From Semisulcospira habei (taxonomy: Eukaryota > Mollusca > Gastropoda > Semisulcospiridae): DNA of 64,000 nt. The notes under the pieces were generated by a model. The model did no database searches and had not been told where the DNA came from. It saw only the letters and a program-made list of their open reading frames with translations. How positions within the stretch are numbered: position 1 is the stretch's first letter; every line of letters begins with the position of its first letter. A program made the translations under genes and the position numbers. The stretch spans positions 121,558,172 through 121,622,171 of the forward strand of contig BTPG01000007.1 of the NCBI GenBank assembly GCA_036245525.1, written 5' to 3'. Shown in pieces: positions 45,699 to 56,043 of the stretch.

Positions 45699-46624
45699 AT
45701 CGGCAATACTGGAGGAGGCAGGAAATTCTGCCTACCTGAAATGACAACCACATTTTACTGTGGTGTCTGCAGGGGCATACATTCCATGCCACCACCTAGA
45801 GTTAAATTTCCATGCACCCTAAAAGAGAACCTACCAAAAGGGGGGAAGGGGTTGCAGTCGACATTGTAGTGATAAATGAAAAGAAAAGGGGAGACTGCCA
45901 GTGCTAATATTTTAGGAAGGTTACAAAGTAAAGTAGGATATAGCACTGTCAGGGAAGAGAAATGTGCATGATCGACCAGTGATCATAGATCTACTGTGGC
46001 CAAAGCACACCAAAACAAAAAAAAGAGATAGGAAAGAGGGGGCGTTAAGAGAGTGACCGAAGGGGGGGGGGGGCGTATCACATATCCACTGTTCCAGCCA
46101 CTCAGTGCATGGAAATTTAAATCTAGGTCCCCCAAGGGGGCTAAATATCTGGACCCCCCTTGGGGGACCTAGAATTAAATTTCCATGCACTGAGTGGCTG
46201 GAACAGTGGATATGTGATACGCCCCCCTTCGGGGGGGGGGGGGGGAGCTTCCATATGCATTGCTTTCGGTCACTCTCTTAACGCCCCCTCTTTCCTATCT
46301 CTTTTTTTTTTTTTTTTGGTGTGCTTTGGCCACAGTAGATCTATGATCACTGGTCGATCATGCACATTTCTCTCCCCTGACAGTGCTATATCCTACTTTA
46401 CTTTGTAACCTTCCTAAAATATTAGCACTGGCAGTCTCCCCTTTTATTTTCATTTATCACTACAATGTCGACTGCAACCCCTTCCCCCCTTTTGGTAGGT
46501 TCTCTTTTAGGGTGCATGGAAATTTAACTCTAGGTGGTGGCATGGAATGTATGCCCCTGCAGACACCACAGTAAAATGTGGTTGTCATTGCAGGTAGGCA
46601 GAATTTCCTGCCTCCTCCAGTATT

Positions 46625-46677
46625 GCCGATGGTGTGCTGAAGAGGTCGCCAAGACCGAAACAGCTGTCCACACCGGC
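46625..46677 (+). ncRNA. Type I hammerhead ribozyme, intact core
   Basis: Stem I is GGTGTG/CACACC (46631-46636 with 46669-46674), extended by GCC/GGC across a GAT bulge (46625-46627 with 46675-46677). The core is CTGAAGA, stem II is GGTC-GCCAA-GACC, then GAAA, minimal stem III C-AGCT-G and the cleavage triplet GTC ending at 46668. The stem I bulge opposite loop II is the usual site of tertiary contact in natural hammerheads. Confidence 0.88.
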
Positions 46678-46992
46678 TAAATATCTGGACCTCCCTTTGG
46701 GGACCTAGATTTAAATTTCCATGCACTGAGTGGCTGGAACAGTGGATATGTGATACGCCCCCCTGGGGGGGGGGGGAGAGGGGCTTCCATATGCATTGCT
46801 TTCAGTCACTCTCTTGGCGCCCCCTCTTTCCTATCTCTTTTGTGTGTGTGTGCTTTGGCCACAGAAGATCTATGATCACTGGTCGATCATGCACATTTCT
46901 CTCCCCTGACAGTGCTATATCCTACTTTACTTTGTAACCTTCCTAAAATATTAGCACTGGCAGTCTCCCCTTTTCTTTTCAGTACATTTAAA

Positions 46993-47700
46993 GCTTTTTG
47001 TCTGAAAGATTTGTCTGCACCAAAGTTGGTAAAAGTTATTCAACCTTTAAAAACACAGATATGGGTGTTCCTCAGGGATCGATAATTTCACTTTACGACC
47101 TCCCAAAATCTCTATCACAGGACACAACTGTGGCACAATATGCAGATGATATTGATTTATGGATAAACACTAATCTCAGAAAACGTACCATAAAAAATAA
47201 ATCGTAGATTACGTTAAAAAATGTATCAGATTGAATTGGACAAATTATCAAACTATATGAAAGAAAATGGCCTAGACCTATCTGGGGGAAAAAAAAACCA
47301 TGTCTACTGCTTTTCAATAATGGGGAAAGTGCTAAAACATTACCTAAATTATCCCTAAACGGGACGCATTTAAACAATCAACAGAGTGTAAAGTTTTTAG
47401 GAGTACATTTACATCAAAATTTCTTGGAGAATTCATATTAAAGGCATATTAAATATAGCACACAAAAAAAGACTTAACTTGTTAAAAATTATAAACTCAC
47501 AATCATGGAGTCAGGACATTAAAACTTTTGTACACCTTGTTACATCTTTAGTTCGATCAACACTTATATATGGTCAGGAAGTCTACTTTACTGCCCCAGC
47601 TACACTTCTACAGAAACAGCAAAGCATTGACAGTAAAGCAGTTAAATTAGACCTTGGAGTGCCAGTTCATACTAACACTGTAAAAAGCCTATAAAAAAAA
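46993..47700 (+). pseudogene. C-terminal RT of the AT-rich LINE
   Basis: FVCTKVGKSYSTFKNTDMGV, PQGSIIS, the catalytic AQYADDIDLWI, then a degraded thumb and SLVRSTLIYGQEVYF. Several frameshifts. Confidence 0.78.
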
Positions 47701-48026
47701 CAGGTATTTTGTCTTAATCTGATCAACGTAACTTAGCAACTGCAAAATACATTGTCCGAAGCCTGTCCGTCAAAACGTCAGTACGAGAAGACATATGTTT
47801 AGACGCAGATGTGGATTTCCCGAAGAGAGTGCAAACAATCCCGTATCTTATACCTATAGGCAACTATGTCAAAAATGTTAAAGAAAAATGCAATATATAT
47901 ATCAAGACTATACCAGTTTTACCGGTAACACCTACTAAACCTCTGTGAGAACATATTAATGCTACTTTCGATATAGATTACACAGATTTGAAAAAAGATG
48001 AACATGTAAACGTTTAATCAAATTTA

Positions 48027-48551
48027 GTGAAAGAAAAATTACAGAAAACATATTTTAAACATTTGAAATTTTTCCCAGATGGGTCTGTCTTAGATTCTTC
48101 AGACTGTGGTGCAGGCTTTGTTATTCCGGATCTCAAAGTGAAGAAACCTTTTTATCTCGGTAAAGGATTTTCTATATTTACGTCTGAACTGTATGTAATT
48201 CTCATGGCACTAAATTATATTCAACTTCTACCTTATGATATATTTAACATTTTGATTTCTGTCGATTCTAAATCTGTCCTATATAGTCTATAAAGCTGGG
48301 ATTGTAGCACAATAAAAGACTCAGTATATGAAATAAAACATATTATAAGCTGTATTATGTCCAGAGAAATAGGGATATATTTTCTTTGGATACCTTCACA
48401 CTGTGGAATTTATTGGAATAAAATTTGTGACAGACAAGCAAAAAAGGGAGCTATAAATCGAGAAAACTCAGCAATTTATAATAAAATGCAATTATCTCTA
48501 CATGAAATGTACTCTGTGCTAAACAGTTTTTTTTTCACAAAGATGCTATGA
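48027..48551 (+). pseudogene. RNase H domain of the AT-rich LINE
   Basis: FFPDGSVLDSSDCGAGFVIP (first Asp), SIFTSELYVILMAL (Glu), ILISVDSKSVLYSL (Asp), a stop, then FLWIPSHCGIYWNKICDRQA with His and the final Asp. It is recognisable but interrupted. Confidence 0.78.
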
Positions 48552-48949
48552 AATATACTTATTATGTTCCAGCTTGTTCAAGAATAACAGCTTCGTTGAT
48601 ATACAAGTTATGACTAAATTCTTGGAAAACAAAATTCTCAAAAGACATCAAATGCGAGTGCTTAAGCCCCATCTCTGTTAAACATATAATATGTGAATGT
48701 CCTATTATAATGAATCTGTTGACATAAAATAACATAACAATTTAAAAATTAGCAGAAAATATGTATGACATCTTACATAGAAATATTGCAATTTCAATAG
48801 TTATTATCATACTTCATAGTCCGGTGAGTGAACTATTATAATAAGTAATTTGTGTGTGGTTTGTATGTTAATTATTGCTATTCTTTGATATTAACAAGTT
48901 GTGTGTTTGGTTGTTGATTTTTTGTTTGTTTGTTTGTTTGTTTTTTGGT

Positions 48950-49080
48950 CTAATATCACCAATGTAATAATAATAATACAAAGTATTTATATGGCACATT
49001 TCTCATATTTATAATATAACTCAGAATGTGTGAAAAGACGTTAAATAAAATCCTGATCCTGATCCTGAGGCACTTTAAGT
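48950..49080 (+). repeat. LINE/SINE-type 3' tail
   Basis: An (AAT)n run, AGTATTTATATGGCAC, then AAATAAAATCCTGATCCTGA with repeated CCTGAT units. It looks like a retroposon 3' end. Confidence 0.45.
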
Positions 49081-49156
49081 AGTGCATTGATTTCGTGTGT
49101 GCATGTGTATTTTGAATAAGGATTTTAACCGAACAATGTAAACAGATTTTTAAATG

Positions 49157-49558
49157 TGTTTTGTTGTTGTTGTTGTTGTTGTTGTTGTTTTCTTGAGATT
49201 TTATTTTCATGTTACACGCTTGGCAGTCACATTTTGTTGTTCCTTTAAAAAAAAAAAAAAACTTCGAAGTGGGGCTCGTCGGAGCGCGTTCCAGAGCATG
49301 CACGTGACGATTTGGGCGTGCAGGACCGAAATTCAGGCAATGAATTAACAAGATGAAATAATGACGTCACTTACAGCTAGCAAACCTTGCTGGAGAACGT
49401 ACTTTTGACGCCAACGCCGCGTGCGAGTGTGGTTGTGTTGGTGTTGGTGGTTTGTGGTTTGTGTGGTGTTTGTTGTGTTGGTGTTGTTGGGTGTTGTTGG
49501 CCTTGTTGGTGTTGTTGGTGTTGTGTTGTTGTTGTTGTTGTTGTTGTGTGTGTGTTTT

Positions 49559-49647
<89 letters not shown>
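49157..49647. repeat. (TTG)n, GT-rich and (GT)n tracts
   Basis: (TTG)n at 49160-49189, an A run at 49247-49260, G/T-rich sequence at 49430-49550, and (GT)n at 49563-49647. The segment at 49262-49420 between them is GC-richer and contains TGACGTCAC. I see no coding signal in it. Confidence 0.85.
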
Positions 49648-49648
<1 letters not shown>

Positions 49649-50036
49649 ATTTGATTGCGACTAGAGCCCGCGTTTGAGGACGGTCAAGCTTGAAATTTTA
49701 AGATATTGTCCCTAAATACACTGGCGAGAAAATGGCCGTTTCACGAAAACCCGTTTGATCCACACTGGAGTCCGCAATTTTTCTTATTTTTACTAGATAG
49801 TTTGCATGTCGCTAGATTAAAGGAAGACATGGAAAGAGTTCTTTAACCAGCATTGTACCTCTTCATCTTTTCGAGTGATAATTAAATATTTTGGGAAAAC
49901 ATAATTTTACGTTTTGGAGATTAATTTCACGAATTATTTTGGATTCATCTTAAAACAATTGAATTTGTTTTACGATAAAAAGCAATCTTTTCATTAATAA
50001 TCGAATGATTTTCAAAAATGGTATTTACATAAGCCT
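49648..50036. other. No gene; AT-rich sequence leading into a tandem unit
   Basis: AT-rich flank. From about 49990 it matches 51600-51660 and forms the left half of a tandemly repeated host unit disrupted by the LINE at 50050. Confidence 0.5.
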
Positions 50037-50049
50037 ACAGTTTCAGTTG

Positions 50050-51014
50050 AAAATCCGGACTTTGGTGTGTTGTGACAGCTCTCTGGAACTCCACACTTTT
50101 TTCAACTGGAGAAAGGCTGCTCTGGCTTTACCGATTCGTGCTCTGACATCTGCATCAGTGCCGCCTTTTTTGTCTATGATGCTCCCGAGATAGGTGAAGG
50201 ACTCCACCTCCTCCAACGGGGTGCCAGCAAGCAAGACTGGTTCCTCCCTGGTTGCGTTCAGCCTCATTGTCTTTGTTTTCTGTTTGTGAATGGTGAGGCC
50301 CACTTGGGACGAGATGTCAGCAAGCCTCGTGGTCTTGTCCTGCATTTGTTGATGAGTGTGGGACAGTAATGCCAAGTCGTCTGCAAAATCGAGGTCGTCA
50401 AGCTGTGTCCACAGTGTCCACTGTATTCCACTTCGTCTGTGCTCTGTGGTCATCTTCATGACCCAGTCTATGGCCAGTAGGAAGAGGAACGGAGACAGCA
50501 GACACCCCTGCCTGACACCAGTTCTGACCTGGAGCTCCCTGGTGAACTGCCCTTCGTGGATCACGCGACATGTCATGCCATCGTAGCTGCTCTTGATCAG
50601 GCGGACGAGCTTTGTGGGTACACCGTAGTGTCGTAGGAGTTTCCACAGAGTCTCTCGGTCCACACTGTCAAATGCTTTCTCATAATCCACAAAGTTGACG
50701 TACAGCGGGGAGCTCCACTCCAGAGACTGTTCCACGATGATGCGGAGAGTGGCGATCTGGTCTGTACATGATCGGTTCTTCCTGAATCCTGCTTGCTGGT
50801 CTCTCAGCTGGGGGTCAACGGAGCTCTTCATTCTCTCCAGGATGATCCTGTTGAAGACCTTTCCTGGTACTGACAGCAAGGTGATTCCTCTGTAGTTGGA
50901 ACACTTGCTGAGGTCGCCTTTCTTGGGAAGCTTGATTAGGTACCCCTCCTTCCAGTCAGCTGGCATCACCTCCTCTTCCCAGATCTTTCCAAACAGTGGG
51001 TACAGCATCTCCAC
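50050..51014 (-). CDS. RT domain of family-alpha LINE (inverted segment)
   Basis: About 320 codons are open on the minus strand: MLYPLFGKIWEEE, LPKKGDLSKCSNYRGITLLS, RDQQAGFRKNRSCTDQIATL, NFVDYEKAFDSVDRETLW, GVRQGCLLSPFLFLLAID, the catalytic LDFADDLALL, and FTYLGSIIDKKGG. Endonuclease is absent through truncation. It has no start of its own. The intact frame indicates a recent insertion. Confidence 0.85.
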
Positions 51015-51020
51015 TGTTGT

Positions 51021-51447
51021 CTCCTATATGGAGCAGAGACTTGGAGATTGACAAAAACCACAGTCAACAGAGTACAGACCTTCATGAACAGTTGCCTTAG
51101 AAGAATTTTGAAAATCCACTGGCCAGAGAAGATCAGCAACGTCAGACTCTGGGAGAGAACAGAGCAGATAACAGCAGAGAATGAAATTGGGCGAAGAAGA
51201 TGGGGGATGGATCGGTCACAGTCTGAGAAAGCCAGCTTCCAGTATCACTAGGCAGGCATTGTCATGGAACCCCCAGGGAAAGAGAAAAAGAGGTAGGCCG
51301 AGAAACTCCTGGCGTCGAGACCTCCAAGCAGACATCAAGAGACTGGGAACCACCTGGAGTAGAATCGAAGGAGAAGCACAGGACAGGAGTTGCTGGAGGT
51401 CTCTCGTCGACGGCCTATACCCGGGTAGGGGTGACAGGCGTAATTAA
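51021..51447 (+). CDS. C-terminal segment of family-alpha LINE (direct segment)
   Basis: LYGAETWRLTKTTVNRVQTF, LRRILKIHWPEKISNVRLWE, then RQALSWNPQGKRKRGRPRNS and RSLVDGLYPGRG. One shift near 51200 separates two frames. It is the 3' end of the protein whose RT is inverted next to it. Confidence 0.82.
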
Positions 51448-51454
51448 GTAAGTA

Positions 51455-51740
51455 ACAGTTTCAGTTGTCTCGGCTGTCGGGTACGATTAGGTCAAATTGT
51501 GACTTTAAAGCTCTTGGTGTGAAAATCAGGAAATTTTCGGCGCCAACTTTCAGAGTTATTTATAAAACAGCTGGCATAACGTTGATTTTTCATTAACGAA
51601 AAAATATTATCATTAACACTTGTAAGATTTTTCAGAAAACACTGTTTGCATAAGCCTGCTGTTTGTCCCAGCTGTCGGGTAGTATTAGGTAAAATTGTGA
51701 CCTGTAAGCCATAGGTGTGAAAATCAGCAAGACAACTGAA
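51455..51740. repeat. Tandem host repeat units flanking the LINE
   Basis: CATAAGCCTACAG (50028) and its continuation after the LINE (GGCTGTCGGGTACGATTAGG..., 51474-51530) match CATAAGCCTGCTG...AGCTGTCGGGTAGTATTAGG (51650-51730). The unit is about 200 bp, present at least twice, and the LINE landed in the first copy. Confidence 0.65.
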
Positions 51741-52221
51741 AAGTTTGATCCTGTAATACATAAAATGTTAGTACTGCGATGAGTAACGTATAACATCACG
51801 TCGTCACTATGAACACTAACGCTACCATGACGTGAAACTTGAAATGACATTTCGCTGCTCGTGCTATTCTTCTTCTTCAGAATAGCTATTGCTAAGCCAG
51901 ACAACAGGCACAGAGCTTACGAATGGCGAAAAGCGCCGTGTGTCCGCCTTTTATTCTGTGTGCCAGTATGTGTGGAACAGAGTATGGGTTAGGGTAGAAA
52001 GAGATAGATCAGAAGGATACAGAAAGGAAAATAGGATAAAACTGGGGTCTGGGGTCGCATCTTGTTTGCTCTGGGTATTTTTTATTTTATTTTTTTATAA
52101 TGAAAAACCTTTTACCAGATAGTGCATGCACTTACAGTTGGATACTATTACGCGGGTCCTTCTTTACAGATACGATCTATCCACTCTGCCTTCGAAGGGA
52201 GGAACAGAAGAAAAAATAATG
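51741..52221. other. No gene seen
   Basis: No recognised coding or repeat feature apart from a T/A-rich run at 52079-52100. Confidence 0.45.
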
Positions 52222-52435
52222 TTAACCCATTTAGCCCTGACGCACTACAGCAGTAGATGGGTCGACCATGATAATTCAAGGGTAGTGCCAGATTAGTTTG
52301 GCGCCTGTCGGCGCCAAGTTAATCTGGCACTGCCCTTGAATTATCATTGTCGGCCCATGTCCTGCAACTGGTGCATAGTCATTAGATGACGCCTCCAAAA
52401 TTTGGGAAATACGGCCGTCGGGCTGAATGAGTTAA
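52222..52435. repeat. TTAA-bounded palindromic MITE (GGCGCC-centre family)
   Basis: TTAACCCATTTAGCCC at the left and GGGCTGAATGAGTTAA at the right form an inverted terminus. The internal hairpin arms, about 50 bp (CCATGATAATTCAAGGGTAG and its complement), meet at GGCGCC-TGTC-GGCGCC near 52307. Same family as 56812-57027, 57190-57366, 58287-58500 and the SINE-split copy at 54640-55190. TTAA ends suggest piggyBac-type target preference (inference). Confidence 0.75.
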
Positions 52436-52543
52436 GAATGAAGTCGCACGGTTTCGGATTCTGTTTGTTCAGAGAAAGAAAGAGACAGATCATAAATTAT
52501 GTCCTCATGTAAGACGCGCAGTTGTAGATCTGGGGGCAATTGC

Positions 52544-52634
52544 ATGAGTAAGCGTAGCCCTGCGCCAGCCACTAAGCAAGGTGCTCCGCTACAGCACCTT
52601 GCTTAGTGGCTGGCGCAGGACTACGCTCACTCAA
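52544..52634. repeat. Palindrome (GCCAGCCACTAAGC family)
   Basis: Arms of about 41 bp (AGCGTAGCCCTGCGCCAGCC...AAGGTGCT) with a 6-base loop and very few mismatches. A second member follows at 52700-52794. Confidence 0.8.
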
Positions 52635-52699
52635 GCAACTGTCCAGACACGTGCTTCGTTGGTCGTTCACTTTATGGACAAATTTTTCCGATGCACGAG

Positions 52700-52794
52700 C
52701 CAGTTGTATGAGCGAGCTTAGTCCTGCACCAGCCACTAAGCAAGGTGCGCCGCGCTAGTGGCTGGTGCAGGACTAGCTCGCTCATTCAACTGGC
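52700..52794. repeat. Palindrome (GCCAGCCACTAAGC family, second copy)
   Basis: Arms of about 38 bp (CAGTTGTATGAGCGAGCTTA...CAGCCACTA) around a loop that keeps one AGCAAGGTGC half. Arms and orientation match 52544-52634. Confidence 0.8.
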
Positions 52795-52949
52795 CACTGC
52801 TCTAGATTTTTTCCTCGCAAACATCAATGCAAGTTTTCCATCTGCAATGAGACACAGAGCCTCACGAGCTCCTGGGGCCACACGCGTCCGTCTCCAAGAG
52901 ACCTAAGAAATGATGATGAGCCCCTGTGGCCACGTCCATCTGCAAAAAA

Positions 52950-53005
52950 CATAGATTGTCATGAGACCCTGCGGCTGCAGCCGCAGGGACTCATGAGAAT
53001 CTGTG
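52950..53005. repeat. Palindrome (ATGAG...CTCAT family)
   Basis: CATAGATTGTCATGAGACCC then TGCGGCTGCAGCCGCA and the complementary arm. Same family as 55461, 61095, 62038 and 62512. Confidence 0.8.
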
Positions 53006-53130
53006 ACTTTTGCTTAGCTAAATCGGTTAGATTTGGACTTGGGTTATCGGAATTTTGACGTCCGACTGCAAACTGTAAGCAACCATCATTCCTCAATCTC
53101 TAAGTTAGTGTTACAAGCTCAGTCAAGGTG

Positions 53131-53549
53131 GGGCGGTCCGTGGCGCAGTGGTTAAGGCGCCTGCCACCAATTCCAAAGGTGCGCGGTTCGATACCGGGTT
53201 CCGGCGTTGGACCTTTCTCCTCTGGTAAGTGTCACCGTTAATTCGGGCGGACCGTCGGGGGTTCTTTCTCCGGGTACTCCGGTTCTTCCACCCCCCCCCC
53301 CCCCACCACTTTGGTACCGGTCTCAGGCCACTTTACAAATTTCAAATACAAGCGATCAAAAATTCTCTGTAACTTCAGTAGCTGACTGGCCCTTCGTTTG
53401 TCTTGTACTGTGTTTGTCTTAAATGGCGTAAATCCGTGTCTGTTTCGTGAGTGTGTGTGTTGGGTTTCAGGCGCGGCGCTTTGAGTCGATTTCCCCAAAA
53501 TTGAGAAAAAGCGCCTATATAATAACGGTATTATATTATTATTATATTA
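53131..53549 (+). mobile_element. tRNA-derived SINE, full length
   Basis: It is flanked by TCAAGGTG (53123-53130 and 53550-53557). Pol III A box TGGCGCAGTGG is at 53141-53151 and B box GGTTCGATACC at 53185-53195. A body of about 330 bp follows, ending GCGCCTATATAATAACGG and (ATT)n. The head is a tRNA-like pseudogene, not a functional tRNA. Confidence 0.9.
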
Positions 53550-53923
53550 TCAAGGTGCACCATCGCACGATGAACCAAGGGGTTAAGTAAACACTGCTCG
53601 CGCCGTCGGTTTTGACAGTTTAAAAAATTACTTTGTCATTTTGCCCTCGCTATAATCGGTCAGTTGAATAGTTCCTGCTCGGTTGCTTGTTGAGTTAACC
53701 ACATAGTTTGTCTGGTTTGTAACTGGATAAAGTACACCGTCAGCATGACATAACTCGTTGTTGGCAGTTGTTTTACCAGCTTATACCATTTCATACCATT
53801 TTATACCAGTTAATACCATTTGAAGCCATACACAGCTACACGGATTAACGCAAAACATGCTGCTGAGGTTGAATGCTGCAGTTGTGACATTGTAAATGAG
53901 CGTGGACTGTACCATGTCGTTTT

Positions 53924-53997
53924 ATGAAATTTGGACAAGATGCCGTCTTGATTTAGCTGTACGGCTAAATCAAGACAGCATCTTGTCCAAATTTCAT
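53924..53997. repeat. Palindrome at the head of a minisatellite
   Basis: Arms of 34 bp (ATGAAATTTGGACAAGATGC...TTTAGC) with a 6-base loop, TGTACG. The right arm ends where the 18-bp minisatellite begins. Confidence 0.8.
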
Positions 53998-54362
53998 AAT
54001 ACCGTTTCTCATCATAATACCGTTTATCATCATATTACAGTTTACTATCATAATACTGTGATACCGTTTTCCATCATAATACCGTTTTCCATCATAATAC
54101 CGTTTGCCATCAAAATACCGTTTCCCATCATTTCCAATTATAATACCGTTTCCCATCATAATACCATTTCCCATCATAAAACCATTTCCCATCATAATAC
54201 CGTTTCTCATCATAATACTGTTTCCCATCATAATACCGTTTCCCATCATTTCCCATCATAATAATGTTTCACATCATAATACCGTTTCTCATCATAATAC
54301 CGTTTCCCATCATAATACCGTTTCCCATCATAATACCGTTTCCTATCATAATACTGTTTCCT
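53998..54362. repeat. 18-bp minisatellite
   Basis: About 20 degenerate tandem copies of ATACCGTTTCCCATCATA. Units vary by one or two bases, and there are no unique spacers. Confidence 0.9.
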
Positions 54363-54639
54363 GTCTTAGTAACAAGTGTAAATGTACTTCTTCCTAGCCA
54401 GCAAGAGGTAAAGATCATCATAAGCCCTGGCTACATGAGCTCATGAAGATCTATGCCTCTTTCAGCCGAAAGTTAGCCTTTTGCGCAGTAGCCTGTAGTC
54501 ATATATTGCATGTATGTAATTAGTCCGTTATCTCGCATACAGTCACGGTACACAATACGGCAGGAGTCAGAGCGACCATGACGCCCCATTGCTCACTGCG
54601 AAGGTTTCCCTTCTGCCACAGCTGGGTCACGTACTTTAT

Positions 54640-55190
54640 CGCGTTCAGCCCTGACGTACTAAAGCAGGAGATGGGTCGACCACGATAATTCAAGGGCAGT
54701 GCCAGATTAGCTTGGGGTCTGTCGGCGCCAAGCTGATCTAATAATAATAATAATACCGTTATTATATAGGCGCTTTTTCTCAATTTTGGGGAAATCGACT
54801 CAAAGCGCCGCGCCTGAAACCAACACACACACTCACGAAACAGACACGATTACGCCATTTAAGACAACACAGTACAAGACAACAAGGGCCAGTCAGCTAC
54901 TGAAGTTACAGAGATTTTTGATCGCTGTATTTGAAATTTGTAAAGTGGCCTGAGACCGTACCAAAGTGGAGGGGGAGAGGGGGTGGAAGAACCGAGTACC
55001 CGGAGAAAAACCCCCGACGTCCGCCGAATTAACGGTGACACTTACAGGGAAAAGTCCAACGCCGGAACCCGGTATCGAACCGCGCACCTGGCACTACCTT
55101 TGAATTATCATGGTCGATCCATCTCCTGCAAAGGGTACATAGTCGTTAGATGACGCCTCCAAAATTTGGGAAATACGTGCGTCGGGCAAA
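54640..55190. repeat. GGCGCC-family palindromic MITE split by a SINE
   Basis: Left part 54640-54738 (TTCAGCCCTGACG...CCAAGCTGATCT) and right part about 55088-55190 (GGCACTACCTTTGAATTATC...GTCGGGCAAAATGAG) together match the intact copies. The SINE sits in the hairpin arm. Confidence 0.7.
54739..55087 (-). mobile_element. SINE inserted in a palindromic MITE
   Basis: Minus-strand SINE with (AAT)n tail at the left. The body matches 53131-53549. The B box reads GGTATCGAACC at 55070, and the sequence stops before the A box, so the head is truncated. No clear target duplication. Confidence 0.82.
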
Positions 55191-55460
55191 ATGAGTTATA
55201 TATAGATATCTGTAAGTACGTTTATTTTGAATGACAGTTTATCACTATTTCGATATTATGAAGAAAAACATCACATATTAATTAATATTTATTAATATAT
55301 CGGTTGAAACCGAAATATTAATACATTGTGTTGTAACTGATCTTTCTAAGCGTGTTTCTTTCTTCGTCGGGTTCTTCTCTTCATGTACATGCTTGTGATC
55401 AAAAAGGGTTTTCGCTTAACTCCACCACTGCCGGGCTAAAACACATATTCTTCCAGGTGT

Positions 55461-55521
55461 AAGAGACATAGATTCTCATGAGCCCCCGCGGACTCGGGAC
55501 TCATGACGATCTATGTCTCTT
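55461..55521. repeat. Palindrome (ATGAG...CTCAT family)
   Basis: AAGAGACATAGATTCTCATG...CATGACGATCTATGTCTCTT with a GC-rich centre. Confidence 0.78.
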
Positions 55522-55875
55522 GCCAACAGCATATCCGTATCCACGTTACTTGGATATCTCTCTCTCTCTCTGGCGTAAAGTTAGTAAGACTTTTTAGTTG
55601 CTAATGCCAACACTGTATCCACGTTCCTTGAGCCGCCGTACATGACTCTGGCGAAACATTAGCAAAGATTTCAGAAACACAGTCTGCGTCATCTGGTAGT
55701 GAAGGGGTTAACGGTTAGGCACTACAGTAATTGGCTTTTACGACAGTGTAGGGCACCAAGATTTCACAGGGCAGTAGGTCTTGACTGTAAAGCGGCCATG
55801 GTTTGTTTGAAGACGATAACTTGCTTATTTGGCGAAAACATGGTACAGCCGCGTTCTTAGGTGACAGTCTTACTT

Positions 55876-56043
55876 GACAGGGGGCGAATCTGGGGCGGGG
55901 GGGATACTAGGGGTTCCAGACCCCCCCTCACCCCATCACCACCCACCTTCCCCCCCCCCCCCCCCCCCCCCCGACCCAAAATTGTTTAAAATGCCATAAC
56001 AAAGTCCCATTTGGGGTGTTTAAGAACATGTAGCTCCAACTAA
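55876..56043 (+). repeat. Partial GGGGCGGAT MITE-like repeat
   Basis: Starts GGGGGCGAATCTGGGG, then C-rich sequence and AAAATTGTTTAAAATGCC, matching the repeat at 76-150. It includes a run of over 20 C at about 55951-55972. Confidence 0.5.

Larger units (their letters stand above)
45391..46980. mobile_element. Inverted tandem array of the hammerhead repeat
   Basis: 1590 bp inserted in RT with a 12-bp duplication, AGTACATTTAAA (45379-45390 and 46981-46992). The order is one full reverse unit (45391-45918), a partial reverse unit (45919 to about 46140), a partial forward unit (about 46144-46410), a full forward unit of 529 bp (46411-46939) and the first 41 bp of a further unit. The arms pair about a centre at about 46165. 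No reading frame is conserved. The unit has a C/G run, paired GATCGACC/GGTCGATC boxes and the ribozyme. Confidence 0.85.
43481..48660 (+). mobile_element. Decayed AT-rich LINE with endonuclease, RT and RNase H
   Basis: Endonuclease is at about 43500-44230, RT at 44716-45378 and 46993-47700, and RNase H at 48027-48551. It is split by a hammerhead-bearing repeat array at 45391-46980. Many stops and frameshifts occur. Its low GC compared with the other LINEs suggests great age or a distinct source family. RNase H places it near the I/Jockey group. Confidence 0.8.
50050..51454. mobile_element. Twin-primed LINE insertion (family alpha)
   Basis: It is flanked by a 13-bp duplication, ACAGTTTCAGTTG (50037-50049 and 51455-51467). 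The 5' portion (RT) lies inverted on the minus strand at 50050-51020. The 3' portion lies on the plus strand at 51021-51454 and ends in a (TAAG)n-like tail. The inverted part stops at VRIFN and the direct part begins at LYGAETW. These are adjacent in the intact relative at 25813-27624, with only about 17 bp lost. This is the signature of twin priming. Confidence 0.93.

Noticed and set aside
52544..52794. Palindromes as transcription terminators or microRNA precursors
   Set aside because: The families are repeated and symmetric over their whole length without T tracts, as expected of MITE-like elements. No precursor-like asymmetry.
53141..53200. tRNA gene from A and B boxes
   Set aside because: There is no closed acceptor stem, it is followed by a SINE body and flanked by a target duplication. 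It is the head of a SINE.
53998..54362. Regular repeats that could suggest a CRISPR array
   Set aside because: The 18-bp units are directly tandem, degenerate and without unique spacers, in a eukaryotic sequence. It is a minisatellite.
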